Assembly (NCBI GenBank): GCA_900316975.1
Contig: ONFA01000040.1
Coordinates: 1 to 41,502 of the forward strand
Source: an uncultured Prevotellaceae bacterium
GTDB taxonomy: Bacteria > Bacteroidota > Bacteroidia > Bacteroidales > Bacteroidaceae
Direction: 5' to 3'
Length of the DNA stretch: 41,502 bases
Positions 34,221-41,502 of this stretch are shown in pieces (the stretch's first letter is position 1; the number at the start of each line of letters is the position of its first letter). The notes below the pieces were generated by a model that searched no databases, was not told the DNA's origin, and worked only from the letters and a program-made list of their open reading frames with translations. Position numbers and translations under genes: made by a program.

Positions 34221-35258
34221 TTATATTCCAATAATCAGAACCTCTTGCCTGTCAGTATTGTTCCTGTTCAGAGCAAACGAATGATTCCCCAAATTGCATA
34301 TTAACACATTATTCTTGTACTGCCGCATTACATTACATAATTCCTCGATTGAAGGAAATCCGGCTGAGGTATAAGACAATGCAATTATTGATTGCTGATG
34401 TCTGTTCAATAACGTATTCAGGTCTTCAAGATAATGGCTTCTCTTTTCAAATTCGGGATTCTCGCCAAACCTGATTTCTTTGTTTACTTTTACTTGATTA
34501 ATCTGATTGGGGATGTTTTCGTAGTGCATCAGCCCTTCCAAAAAATGGTATCGGTTGTGATAGGTAATGGCAGCACTCCGTTTCTCACTGAAATATGGTG
34601 TGTCTATATAGACAAGGTCTGCATCCCTATTGCAATGCAAGGCAGACATGTTTGTTACCTCTACATGTGGCAACTCTTCAAATTGGAATTCATTCAACTC
34701 TCGTGTGAACTTCACGAACAGACTTTCAAAAGATTGCTCCCATGTGGTTTTATTTCCGAAATTCGCCTTTGTAAAACCCGTCCTAAGATTCAGATTCTTC
34801 CGATGGAAAATGTTGAAAGGACGCTTGATTATACAACTTTGGAACAAAACATAATAAGCACTCGATTTTTCTATATCATCAAGATAAGCAATATTCTGAA
34901 CCACGGTGTCTATTATTCGATTCTCTTCCCTTGGATAGTATATATTGTCAAAGTTGTCCTCTATGATGGCCTGGTATTCTCTATTGGGCATTCTTTGAAG
35001 GAGCTGCAGAGCTTGCATTTCAGAAAGAACTCCTCTCGGAGATTGTAGCAGTGCTTTTGCTATTTCACAATTAAATGAGAGTATGTCATTATACACCACA
35101 GTCTTTCCGCTCTTCGCCATATAATAAGAGACAATACCAGTCCCGCCAAATAGGTCAAGCATGGTATCAAACTCTATGTGGTGCTCTGCCAACGCATCCC
35201 ATATTTTTTCAACCACCCTGCGCTTCGAGCCATAGTATCTTGTTACGGGCAACTTCAT
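34221..35258 (-). CDS. Dam-like DNA adenine-N6 methyltransferase (D12 class)
   Basis: 345 residues from the ATG at 35258, which overlaps the stop of the nuclease gene by 4 nt (ATGA). The frame continues to 35315 but the overlap decides the start. Opening MKLPVTRYYGSKRRVVEKIW carries the YGSK motif. Motif I is DLFGGTGIVSYY (35-46) and motif IV is DTPYF (219-223; the usual DPPY with Thr). D12-class enzymes methylate adenine in short palindromes. Next to a PD-(D/E)XK protein it most likely protects host DNA in a restriction system. Recognition sequence unknown. Confidence 0.85.
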   Translation of the reverse strand: MKLPVTRYYGSKRRVVEKIWDALAEHHIEFDTMLDLFGGTGIVSYYMAKSGKTVVYNDILSFNCEIAKALLQSPRGVLSEMQALQLLQRMPNREYQAIIEDNFDNIYYPREENRIIDTVVQNIAYLDDIEKSSAYYVLFQSCIIKRPFNIFHRKNLNLRTGFTKANFGNKTTWEQSFESLFVKFTRELNEFQFEELPHVEVTNMSALHCNRDADLVYIDTPYFSEKRSAAITYHNRYHFLEGLMHYENIPNQINQVKVNKEIRFGENPEFEKRSHYLEDLNTLLNRHQQSIIALSYTSAGFPSIEELCNVMRQYKNNVLICNLGNHSFALNRNNTDRQEVLIIGI

Positions 35259-36907
35259 TTCAGCAGTTCTGCCATCATGGCTTTTAATTTTTCGTATTCG
35301 GGTTCTATCACACAATGCAGTCTGATGCCATTAAAGCGAGCTATCGGTATGAAAAAATTGGTCGCAGTACTTCCTTCGACATTCATGAAATAGGAATAGG
35401 CTTCCTCCACAGTATCATTCATATAAGGGGCTACAAGCAGATATTCAATTTGTATAGACGGATAACTATCTGTCATCACCTGATGAAACTTTGCTATCTT
35501 GCTCACAGTTTCCTCTATATTGTATTTATTCAGTGTCGTCTTATTTTCTATGAATATGATAGTACCATCTTGCTTTCTTACGAAGTTGTCTACTTCGATA
35601 TAAGGGAATCCTGGATTTTCACTTAGGCTTAATTCCACATCATGAAGCGTCTCTATCCCCAGTTCCTGCAACACTTCCTGAAACAGATCTTCAAAATAAG
35701 TACTGGCAAAATAGTAACTGTACTGTGGTTTGAGTGCATATACGGTCTTTATGCTAATGTCTTCCACACCACCGGCCTCTGTTTTCTTCTGCCTATCCTC
35801 AGTCTCGACATTCACCCAGGCGTGAAGGTTATAATCTGTTCCGTCCTTCTCCGTATTATATATACCAAGCATGGTCTGCTTGTTTTGTAGTTGTTCTTCA
35901 AGGTGTGTTCCAGTAAACAGTATTTGATTGCTTTTTTCAATGAACTCCTCGATGTTATATACTTCTTCAAAATACTGGCGATATGCCTCGGGTATTGATT
36001 GACCTTCTTTTCTGATATACAGGTTGTATTGCAATCTCGACATCAATAGTGCAAAGTCACTCGTTTTAAGTGCTATCTTAAAATCGCCACAGCGTTCCCT
36101 GTAAATACTAACGCTTTTCTTTCGATACACATAGATGTCGCTCAGCATATCCCAGAAAAAGGATTGCCTATCATTTTCCTTGACATGCTGGTCTATTCCC
36201 GTTAATGGTACAAGAAAATCGCCAACCTTTAAACTAATCTCATCTATATCAGAAAACTTCACCTCTCCATATTCTGTTCCTTCATTCAGACTTAAACGCT
36301 TGCTCAGATGATTGCTAATCCAAATCGATTCTGTGTCGACAGGCTGTACGTCATAGTTCTCCAGAGCGTTTATCGGAATGATGGTAGCCTTCAGCGTATT
36401 AACTGCTTTCACTTTCACAGCCGAACCAAAATACTGGTCATTCAGCAGTTGCACAAGGGTTTCTTTTGAGTTATTTATCTGTTCGTATTTGACCAAATCA
36501 AGAAATGCTTTCATCATTCCAGCCTTCTTGATCCAATCAATGAGGGTTTGGTTGGGTTTGCACTTTGCTGGGGCTATCAACAGCTTCTTCGGCTCATATA
36601 GGAGCAAAATGTTAGAATCATCCAGCTTATCTAAATTGGCATAAAGCTTCTCACTCAAATGATGGGCTATCTCGATTAAGAACGAATCTTCCGTCATGCC
36701 CTCGTCAAGGACATCATTTCCGGTGATAGTCTTGACATCAAATACTTCTCCAGCCACTTCATTGAATGGGCGTCCTGCGTACGTAGCGTTCACCACCTCT
36801 AGAACAAGATGATAAACAGGTGTCAACAACGCATCTACATCAATGGAAAACGTATAGACTGTCAATACACTTTTGCTCTTCCACTTCATATGCCTATTCA
36901 AATACAT
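35255..36907 (-). CDS. PD-(D/E)XK nuclease-like protein of the four-gene cassette
   Basis: 550 residues from the ATG at 36907, or 544 from the ATG at 36889, which lies 4 nt past the ATPase stop and may be better; an in-frame TTG at 36919 is unlikely. The N-terminal ~380 residues are unassigned, mixed alpha/beta. Near the C-terminus IEVDNFVRKQDGTIIFIENK holds Asp434, Glu448 and Lys450 (numbering from 36889): an aspartate, then ExK 14 residues later, the PD-(D/E)XK pattern. Between an ATPase and a Dam-like methyltransferase gene, it is the likely cleavage subunit. No closer family name is recognised. Confidence 0.7.
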   Translation of the reverse strand: MYLNRHMKWKSKSVLTVYTFSIDVDALLTPVYHLVLEVVNATYAGRPFNEVAGEVFDVKTITGNDVLDEGMTEDSFLIEIAHHLSEKLYANLDKLDDSNILLLYEPKKLLIAPAKCKPNQTLIDWIKKAGMMKAFLDLVKYEQINNSKETLVQLLNDQYFGSAVKVKAVNTLKATIIPINALENYDVQPVDTESIWISNHLSKRLSLNEGTEYGEVKFSDIDEISLKVGDFLVPLTGIDQHVKENDRQSFFWDMLSDIYVYRKKSVSIYRERCGDFKIALKTSDFALLMSRLQYNLYIRKEGQSIPEAYRQYFEEVYNIEEFIEKSNQILFTGTHLEEQLQNKQTMLGIYNTEKDGTDYNLHAWVNVETEDRQKKTEAGGVEDISIKTVYALKPQYSYYFASTYFEDLFQEVLQELGIETLHDVELSLSENPGFPYIEVDNFVRKQDGTIIFIENKTTLNKYNIEETVSKIAKFHQVMTDSYPSIQIEYLLVAPYMNDTVEEAYSYFMNVEGSTATNFFIPIARFNGIRLHCVIEPEYEKLKAMMAELLK

Positions 36908-38384
36908 TTTGGGTAACAATACCTATAAGACGGAAAATTTCGTCTTGCTTATCAAAATTCACGCGGTAGATATCCAAGAGCACAAAGAGTTGTTTCGGGT
37001 CATAATCTATCAACTTTACTTCTGTTCCCTCTATATTGAGTGTTGCATGAGTCACATTCAATTCTATTGGCACAAACACAACAAAGCGCTTGATGCCACG
37101 TTCATCCATAAACTCTTGTATTCTTCCACGAATTTTGGTGTCGTCGTTGAACAAAAAGAAAAAGGCTCGTTTAGAAACGGGATCAACGAAGGCTTGATAG
37201 TCCCTCCTCAGTAGATTTTCATTAACATTCTCATACTGTAAAGCCTCCAAATAATATTGTAATGGGTCAAACAGAATTCGTGAGAGGTTTTTGAAACCAT
37301 GTGCCTGCTCCGCAGCTACGTAAGCATTTTTGTATAATTCCTCTACCTGTCCATCTTTCGTCAGTTCCTCTTCAAAACTTAATGTAGGTTTCTCACGTAA
37401 GGCTTCGGCGATGGCACGGATGGCAAAGCGATTACTATCCAAAGGCTTGCGTGATATTGTTGATACCACCTCATCTACCTTTGAATCATTAACTTCCACT
37501 TGTAGCAACTCAGCCATAAGCTTAACCAACTCGGCCAAATCATCTTTACTACTGATTTTGCTTACTTCCACAACGTCTTGTTCTATCCGTCCCCATAGGG
37601 GTTGACTCATCTGTGCAATATTGACAGCTTGTGTCATCGTTGCTATCAGATAATGCCCCTTGATCTTGTTAAACAAATCAACCAGTTCACGATAGGAGTT
37701 AAAGAAATAGGCCATACGTCGTGTTGACTTATCGTGAATCTTTTCCAGTTCATCCACAGCAAATACTACACGATAGCCAATCTCTGCTAAAATATTCAAA
37801 AATAGCACGAGAACCTCACGACGATTGAAATCTGTCAATTTCTCCAGGCCATACTTCTGGAATGCCCCAATAGAATAGAGGTTTTTAACGGTGTCATCGT
37901 CCTGTCCGTTCTCAAAGAGTTTTTCTGTATAGTCATGTATATGGGCAAAGTCATCCTTAAAGTCATTGGCCAGCGTTGCAGGGGTAAATCCATCTCTTTC
38001 TCGCAAGGTCTTTATACCCTCCACAAGTTCATTCATGCTGTTGCTTTGTAGATGTCGCAGCAAGAAAATGAAAATATCCGTCTGATCCACATCTGCACGG
38101 CAGTAAAGCAGGTGTATGCCTAACTCGGGATGACACTCAAAATATAGGCTGAGATATTTCAACACATTGGTCTTGCCGTCACCATACTGGGCTTTAACAA
38201 CAGTTGTGGTCATCCGATCACCGTCTATACCTTGCAGTTTCTTTTCAATATGTTGTTTCAGACCTTGCTGGTCAACAATCATATAGGGGAGGTCCGGCAC
38301 TTTTCCTTCTGTCCAGTCCTTCCTAATAATTTCCATCTTACTCTGATCGATGGATAGCTTGTGCCAAAGTTCTCTATACTCCAT
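36894..38384 (-). CDS. P-loop ATPase of the four-gene cassette
   Basis: 496 residues. Walker A AQYGDGKTN (65-73) with the Gly-Asp-Gly-Lys-Thr form; Walker B VVFAVDELEK (206-215); a sensor-like strand GHYLIATMTQA (~245-255). This layout resembles the P-loop ATPases of BREX (BrxD) and DptF-like restriction loci, though I cannot assign it to either. The C-terminal ~100 residues (RFVVFVPIELNVTHATLNIE) look beta-rich. Its start overlaps the end of the upstream gene by 11 nt, and its stop precedes or overlaps the nuclease start. The Asp-Glu in Walker B suggests active ATP hydrolysis, perhaps driving DNA engagement by the nuclease. Confidence 0.78.
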   Translation of the reverse strand: MEYRELWHKLSIDQSKMEIIRKDWTEGKVPDLPYMIVDQQGLKQHIEKKLQGIDGDRMTTTVVKAQYGDGKTNVLKYLSLYFECHPELGIHLLYCRADVDQTDIFIFLLRHLQSNSMNELVEGIKTLRERDGFTPATLANDFKDDFAHIHDYTEKLFENGQDDDTVKNLYSIGAFQKYGLEKLTDFNRREVLVLFLNILAEIGYRVVFAVDELEKIHDKSTRRMAYFFNSYRELVDLFNKIKGHYLIATMTQAVNIAQMSQPLWGRIEQDVVEVSKISSKDDLAELVKLMAELLQVEVNDSKVDEVVSTISRKPLDSNRFAIRAIAEALREKPTLSFEEELTKDGQVEELYKNAYVAAEQAHGFKNLSRILFDPLQYYLEALQYENVNENLLRRDYQAFVDPVSKRAFFFLFNDDTKIRGRIQEFMDERGIKRFVVFVPIELNVTHATLNIEGTEVKLIDYDPKQLFVLLDIYRVNFDKQDEIFRLIGIVTQNVFE

Positions 38385-39468
38385 ATTTCTTGGTCATTTT
38401 TATTTTAATAACAGGAGCGTTCCCAATATAGAAACGTTTCCGTTGCTCTATTGTCGAAACGATATTGATAAAGAAAATATTCCTTACCATTTTTTCTTCT
38501 TGATAAAAATGAGTGAGGAATACCTGAAAGCGGTCATATCTCATCCCCATCTCCTTGCTGATATCATACAGGTTAACAAAACCACTTTTATCTTTATTGG
38601 TTTTGGCTATGCTCTGATAAAATACCACAAAATCATTCTTCTGCTCAATAAATTTGCGACGTTGTCTCAGTTCTGTAGTGTATTCTCTTACGTGGGTTTC
38701 AATATCAAAGAAAATAGTCTGTAATTCACTGCATCCTTTAATGCTGTTCAACAGGACCTTACTCAAAGTACCTTTTTCGTTGACAGCTTGTAGCAATTCT
38801 ACCCATCGTTTTCTAACCACATAGTAGTTACCATGACTCTGTTTGGTATAATCGAAGTTGGCAACTGGGTAATACCGCTGCATGAACTTAAATATCTCCA
38901 CATCCATCTTCAGATTATACTTCAAAATAGGCTTCTGAAGAAGGCACATCGCTAAAAAGAAATGCCCATCGTTCTGCAAAATATGCTGGATATACATCTT
39001 CCTGTCTACAGTTGAAATATGGCTTTTAAGAGAAGCCTTTGTCAGTTGGTTGAGATTCCAATTTGGCGACATACTGATATTCCCCACGAAATGCAACTTG
39101 TCATCTGCCAAGTTCATATAGTAGCTGGCAGCTTTGTATGTACTGTAAATTTTAGTATCGACACCACGTTCCCTTTCAGATGCCAACACCTTCCTTAGCC
39201 TTTCTTCTTTATCTTGATTTTCAATCTGAGAGAAATAGTTCCAAACTTCTTCTACCGATTCTTTTGATGGCACACCGTCACAATCTTGCGGATAATTTGT
39301 ATGCAACCAATCAAGCAAAGTGAAGTAGAACTCAGTTGTTAGTTCCTTACAATTAATATTCTTTTTACGGCTCTTTTGCCTAAGGCTTATGAAATAGCAA
39401 ACCCATTTCACAATCCATAAAGGCCTGTGAAATGGACGATGTAAGCTATCCAGCACCTTGTATTCCAT
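38374..39468 (-). CDS. Unrecognised 364-aa protein, first gene of the defence operon
   Basis: I do not recognise the family. The protein is basic and largely helical. A Lys/Arg-rich segment follows the N-terminus (SLRQKSRKKNINC), and near the C-terminus VNLYDISKEMGMRYDRFQVF followed by LTHFYQEEKMVR reads as a winged-helix-like DNA-binding element. This suggests a DNA- or subunit-recognition role for the ATPase, nuclease and methyltransferase encoded downstream. The promoter at 39507 precedes the ATG at 39468 by ~30 nt, and the next gene overlaps by 11 nt. Confidence 0.7.
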   Translation of the reverse strand: MEYKVLDSLHRPFHRPLWIVKWVCYFISLRQKSRKKNINCKELTTEFYFTLLDWLHTNYPQDCDGVPSKESVEEVWNYFSQIENQDKEERLRKVLASERERGVDTKIYSTYKAASYYMNLADDKLHFVGNISMSPNWNLNQLTKASLKSHISTVDRKMYIQHILQNDGHFFLAMCLLQKPILKYNLKMDVEIFKFMQRYYPVANFDYTKQSHGNYYVVRKRWVELLQAVNEKGTLSKVLLNSIKGCSELQTIFFDIETHVREYTTELRQRRKFIEQKNDFVVFYQSIAKTNKDKSGFVNLYDISKEMGMRYDRFQVFLTHFYQEEKMVRNIFFINIVSTIEQRKRFYIGNAPVIKIKMTKKYGV

Positions 39469-39809
39469 ACATGCTATTTATTTCCAATATTACATGATTT
39501 AATTTGCAAAATTACAACTTTTTTTGAAAACGCCACAAAAAAACACTGATTTGTGTGTAATATAAATAGATTTTGTCAAAACTTCGTCCAATTTATACTC
39601 AAAAAGGCACATTATCTAAAAAGTAACTAATAAAATTGTCAAAGCAGCCTTGCCTCTTTTGAAACACTGATGATTTTCAGGTTATGAAATAGTTGGCTGG
39701 AGAATGTGCACTATCACACAGAAGCAAGATGTTGGAATAGAAGATTCCACATCGGAAAGTGTAAGTTATGGAGTTTTGCTTTTTCCTTGAATTATCTTCG
39801 TGAGATTCA
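39469..39809. other. Intergenic region between the defence operon and the RND gene
   Basis: 341 AT-rich nt. Apart from the promoter at 39507-39539, I see no gene, terminator or RNA. The portion 39660-39790 is less AT-rich and may be a decayed remnant. Confidence 0.4.
39507..39539 (-). promoter_or_regulatory. Promoter of the defence operon
   Basis: On the - strand: TTTG (39536-39539), 21 nt, TAATTTTG (39507-39514). It lies ~30 nt before the first ATG of the six-gene run. Confidence 0.75.
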
Positions 39810-41502
39810 TTATTGAAATGTCTCATTATTTCTCTTTCTCATCAGCATCGGCATAACAAATACCAATGTCACAAGGGAGAAGATAAGTCCGCTGATGGAG
39901 CCGATGGAAAAGGAGAACCAGAAGCGTTCTTTTACTCCGTCCATAAGGAAGGGAATGAGCCCCACTATTGTGGAGGCCACCGTCAGCAATATGGGGATAA
40001 TCTTGTGGTTGTAGGCCCTGATGAATCTTTTCCCATTATGAGTATATTCGTTCATCAGATAGATGCCAGCATTGACGGTGAGTCCACATAGCAGCACCAT
40101 CGCAGCAAATCCTCCCGTTCCGAATTCTGTCCCACTGAAATGGTAAGTCAGGAACGTGCCTACCAGTGAGACGGGAATGAGCAGAATGATGACCAAAGCC
40201 TGATAGAGGCTTTCGAAGAGGATGGCGCAGATGAAGAAGATGATGACAGCCACAAGTCCGATGAGCCAGTATTGCGTCCCGTCATCCTCATACCATCCAT
40301 ACGTCCGATTAAGGCAACGGAAGCCAACAGGAAACTTTGCATTGAATTCTTCTGTCACCTGTTTGATATACTTGCTGGTGTAGGTGTAGGAGCCCAGCAC
40401 GTTGAAAGCCACCCGAAGGATGTATTCCTGATTCTCACGCGGAATGCAGTTTTTGGCTTCCCGTCGTCCGATGGACATGAGATCCGACACCTTCACATCC
40501 CGATTCGCCACCTTGATGTAGGAATTTTCCAACTGCCACAAGTCAAAATCATCATGTTGTCGGGGACTAAGTACAATGTTCATTTTCTGTCCAGCATGAT
40601 ATTGGCTTCCTAAGTGATGTTCTGACAACAAACTGGACAAAGTACCGTATATGTCCGTCACCCTCACACTATCAAGTGTAAGTCGCTGTTTGTCATATTC
40701 CATGTACAGTTCATCCTCTTGATGTTCATGACCTGGTGTTTCGATGGCAATGTCTGTCACACGATTGTTGGTTTTCAGTTTTCGGCACATGTCTTCCGCA
40801 AAGCGGTAAAGGCGGTCGTAGTCATAACCTGCTATCTCAATGCTGTTGGCACGGTATTGCAGGTTGAGCGAATTGCTGAACCCACGTTCACTCACGCCAT
40901 GAGTGCTCCAATCCGCCCCTCCGATGGTAATGAGCCTGCCGATGACCTTGTTCTCCAGAAGATAAGGGAATCCTGTGTGCAGCGCATCTGGCTTGAATTC
41001 CACGCTGATGGAAGCTCCCCAGTTATCAACATGAGTTTCATAGCGTTTGATTTCTTTGAATTGAGACAGAAACGCCTCCACCTTTTCCACCTTCTCATTC
41101 AACTGCTGTGCCGTACCACCCAGAGGCATCTGTCCCCGGATGTGCAGTTGCATCTCTTCGGGTTCTGGTCGGTAGGTGTTGCTGTCCAATGTGTCAATGA
41201 AAAGGTAGAGCGAGCCAGCGAAGAGACCTGCCACCATCAACAGGAGTGGCCATCTCCAAATACGGTGTTGGCAGATACGCACATATTTCACATAAAACAT
41301 TGTCCATCCACGCACAAACTGGAGGTGACGGGGCTTCCCTGTCTGAAAACTGATGTAGTCCACCCTGCTCACCAAGGCTGGAGCAAACAATGCTGCCACT
41401 AATAGCGCGACTGCCAGATTGATGATGACCATCCATGAGAAGTCGTACAGATCGTTCTTCAAGAATTCCGGTAACCAGACAATGATGATGAGTGAACCAA
41501 TG
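39810..41502 (-). CDS. RND-family efflux transporter, C-terminal part
   Basis: The frame is open to the window edge, so this is the C-terminal ~560 residues of a protein whose start lies outside; a TTG at 41462 is internal. It has a membrane bundle (VIINLAVALLVAALFAPALV), a long periplasmic porter segment (~90-385), then the final helices (YWLIGLVAVIIFFICAILFE; ALVIILLIPVSLVGTFLTYH; GFAAMVLLCGLTVNAGIYLM; FSIGSISGLIFSLVTLVFVM). This is the AcrB/CusA superfamily arrangement. It pumps metals, drugs or lipids out of the cell with a periplasmic adaptor and outer membrane channel; the subfamily cannot be fixed from this part. Confidence 0.88.
   Translation of the reverse strand, partial: IGSLIIIVWLPEFLKNDLYDFSWMVIINLAVALLVAALFAPALVSRVDYISFQTGKPRHLQFVRGWTMFYVKYVRICQHRIWRWPLLLMVAGLFAGSLYLFIDTLDSNTYRPEPEEMQLHIRGQMPLGGTAQQLNEKVEKVEAFLSQFKEIKRYETHVDNWGASISVEFKPDALHTGFPYLLENKVIGRLITIGGADWSTHGVSERGFSNSLNLQYRANSIEIAGYDYDRLYRFAEDMCRKLKTNNRVTDIAIETPGHEHQEDELYMEYDKQRLTLDSVRVTDIYGTLSSLLSEHHLGSQYHAGQKMNIVLSPRQHDDFDLWQLENSYIKVANRDVKVSDLMSIGRREAKNCIPRENQEYILRVAFNVLGSYTYTSKYIKQVTEEFNAKFPVGFRCLNRTYGWYEDDGTQYWLIGLVAVIIFFICAILFESLYQALVIILLIPVSLVGTFLTYHFSGTEFGTGGFAAMVLLCGLTVNAGIYLMNEYTHNGKRFIRAYNHKIIPILLTVASTIVGLIPFLMDGVKERFWFSFSIGSISGLIFSLVTLVFVMPMLMRKRNNETFQ

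Noticed and set aside
34221..39468. BREX, DISARM or Dnd assignment of the four-gene cassette
   Set aside because: No PglX/PglZ/BrxL, DrmA/DrmB or DndC-like gene is present; only the ATPase is loosely similar.

Overview
The window looks like a chromosomal segment of a Bacteroidota bacterium, most likely Prevotellaceae or a close relative. Three things point there: the complete aerotolerance (bat) operon, the rpmB-rpmG-DUF4295-ftsY-rimO ribosomal neighbourhood, and repeated Bacteroidota-type promoters (TTTG, about 20 nt, TAnnTTTG). A BspA-like leucine-rich-repeat remnant and several 'VirE-N/DUF3987' accessory genes fit the same group. No other taxonomic evidence was available.

Region 1 (1-8046, + strand) is accessory DNA. 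It opens with the 3' part of a type I restriction subunit (HsdR), followed by two unrecognised proteins that share an 'NGP..-IHDN' motif. Four 10-bp direct repeats sit just upstream of a clear promoter. That promoter leads into a small-gene/primase block: a small OB-fold-like protein, a 59-residue HTH-like protein, an 88-residue protein, a VirE-N/DUF3987 primase-helicase-like protein, a DUF5675-like protein and a 122-residue protein. The block ends at a strong terminator.

Region 2 (8134-23438, - strand) is core genome. Reading right to left: tRNA-Arg(TCT); rpmB-rpmG-DUF4295, closed by a terminator whose T-tract doubles as a promoter element; ftsY-rimO-HU-HU/LysM, started from two near-identical tandem promoters and closed by a hairpin; then moxR-DUF58-bat accessory-batA-batB-batC-batD-batE-PAP2. 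Non-overlapping gene junctions here carry degenerate short repeats of an AGTTNA type or a TTTACAATTT type.

Region 3 (23534-25987) holds a WYL-domain regulator, divergent from a DHH-family pyrophosphatase-like protein that carries a lipoprotein signal. Each has a well-formed promoter.

Region 4 (about 26093-39539, - strand) is a defence island. Its left edge carries the 3' stump of a lost gene and a truncated BspA-like gene. The island then has, in transcription order from one promoter at 39507-39539: an unknown 364-residue protein, a P-loop ATPase, a PD-(D/E)XK nuclease-like protein, a Dam-like adenine methyltransferase, an ABC/SMC-type ATPase and an HNH nuclease (the last two Septu PtuA/PtuB-like). 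These six genes overlap or are separated by only a few bases. A 1378-residue Avs (AVAST)-type STAND NTPase with an N-terminal Mrr-like nuclease follows after 133 bases. The first four genes match no named defence system that I know and are the best candidate for an undescribed one. It would be a methyltransferase-protected, ATPase-driven restriction cassette, apparently co-transcribed with a Septu-like pair.

Region 5 (39810-41502, - strand) is the C-terminal part of an RND efflux transporter that runs off the window.
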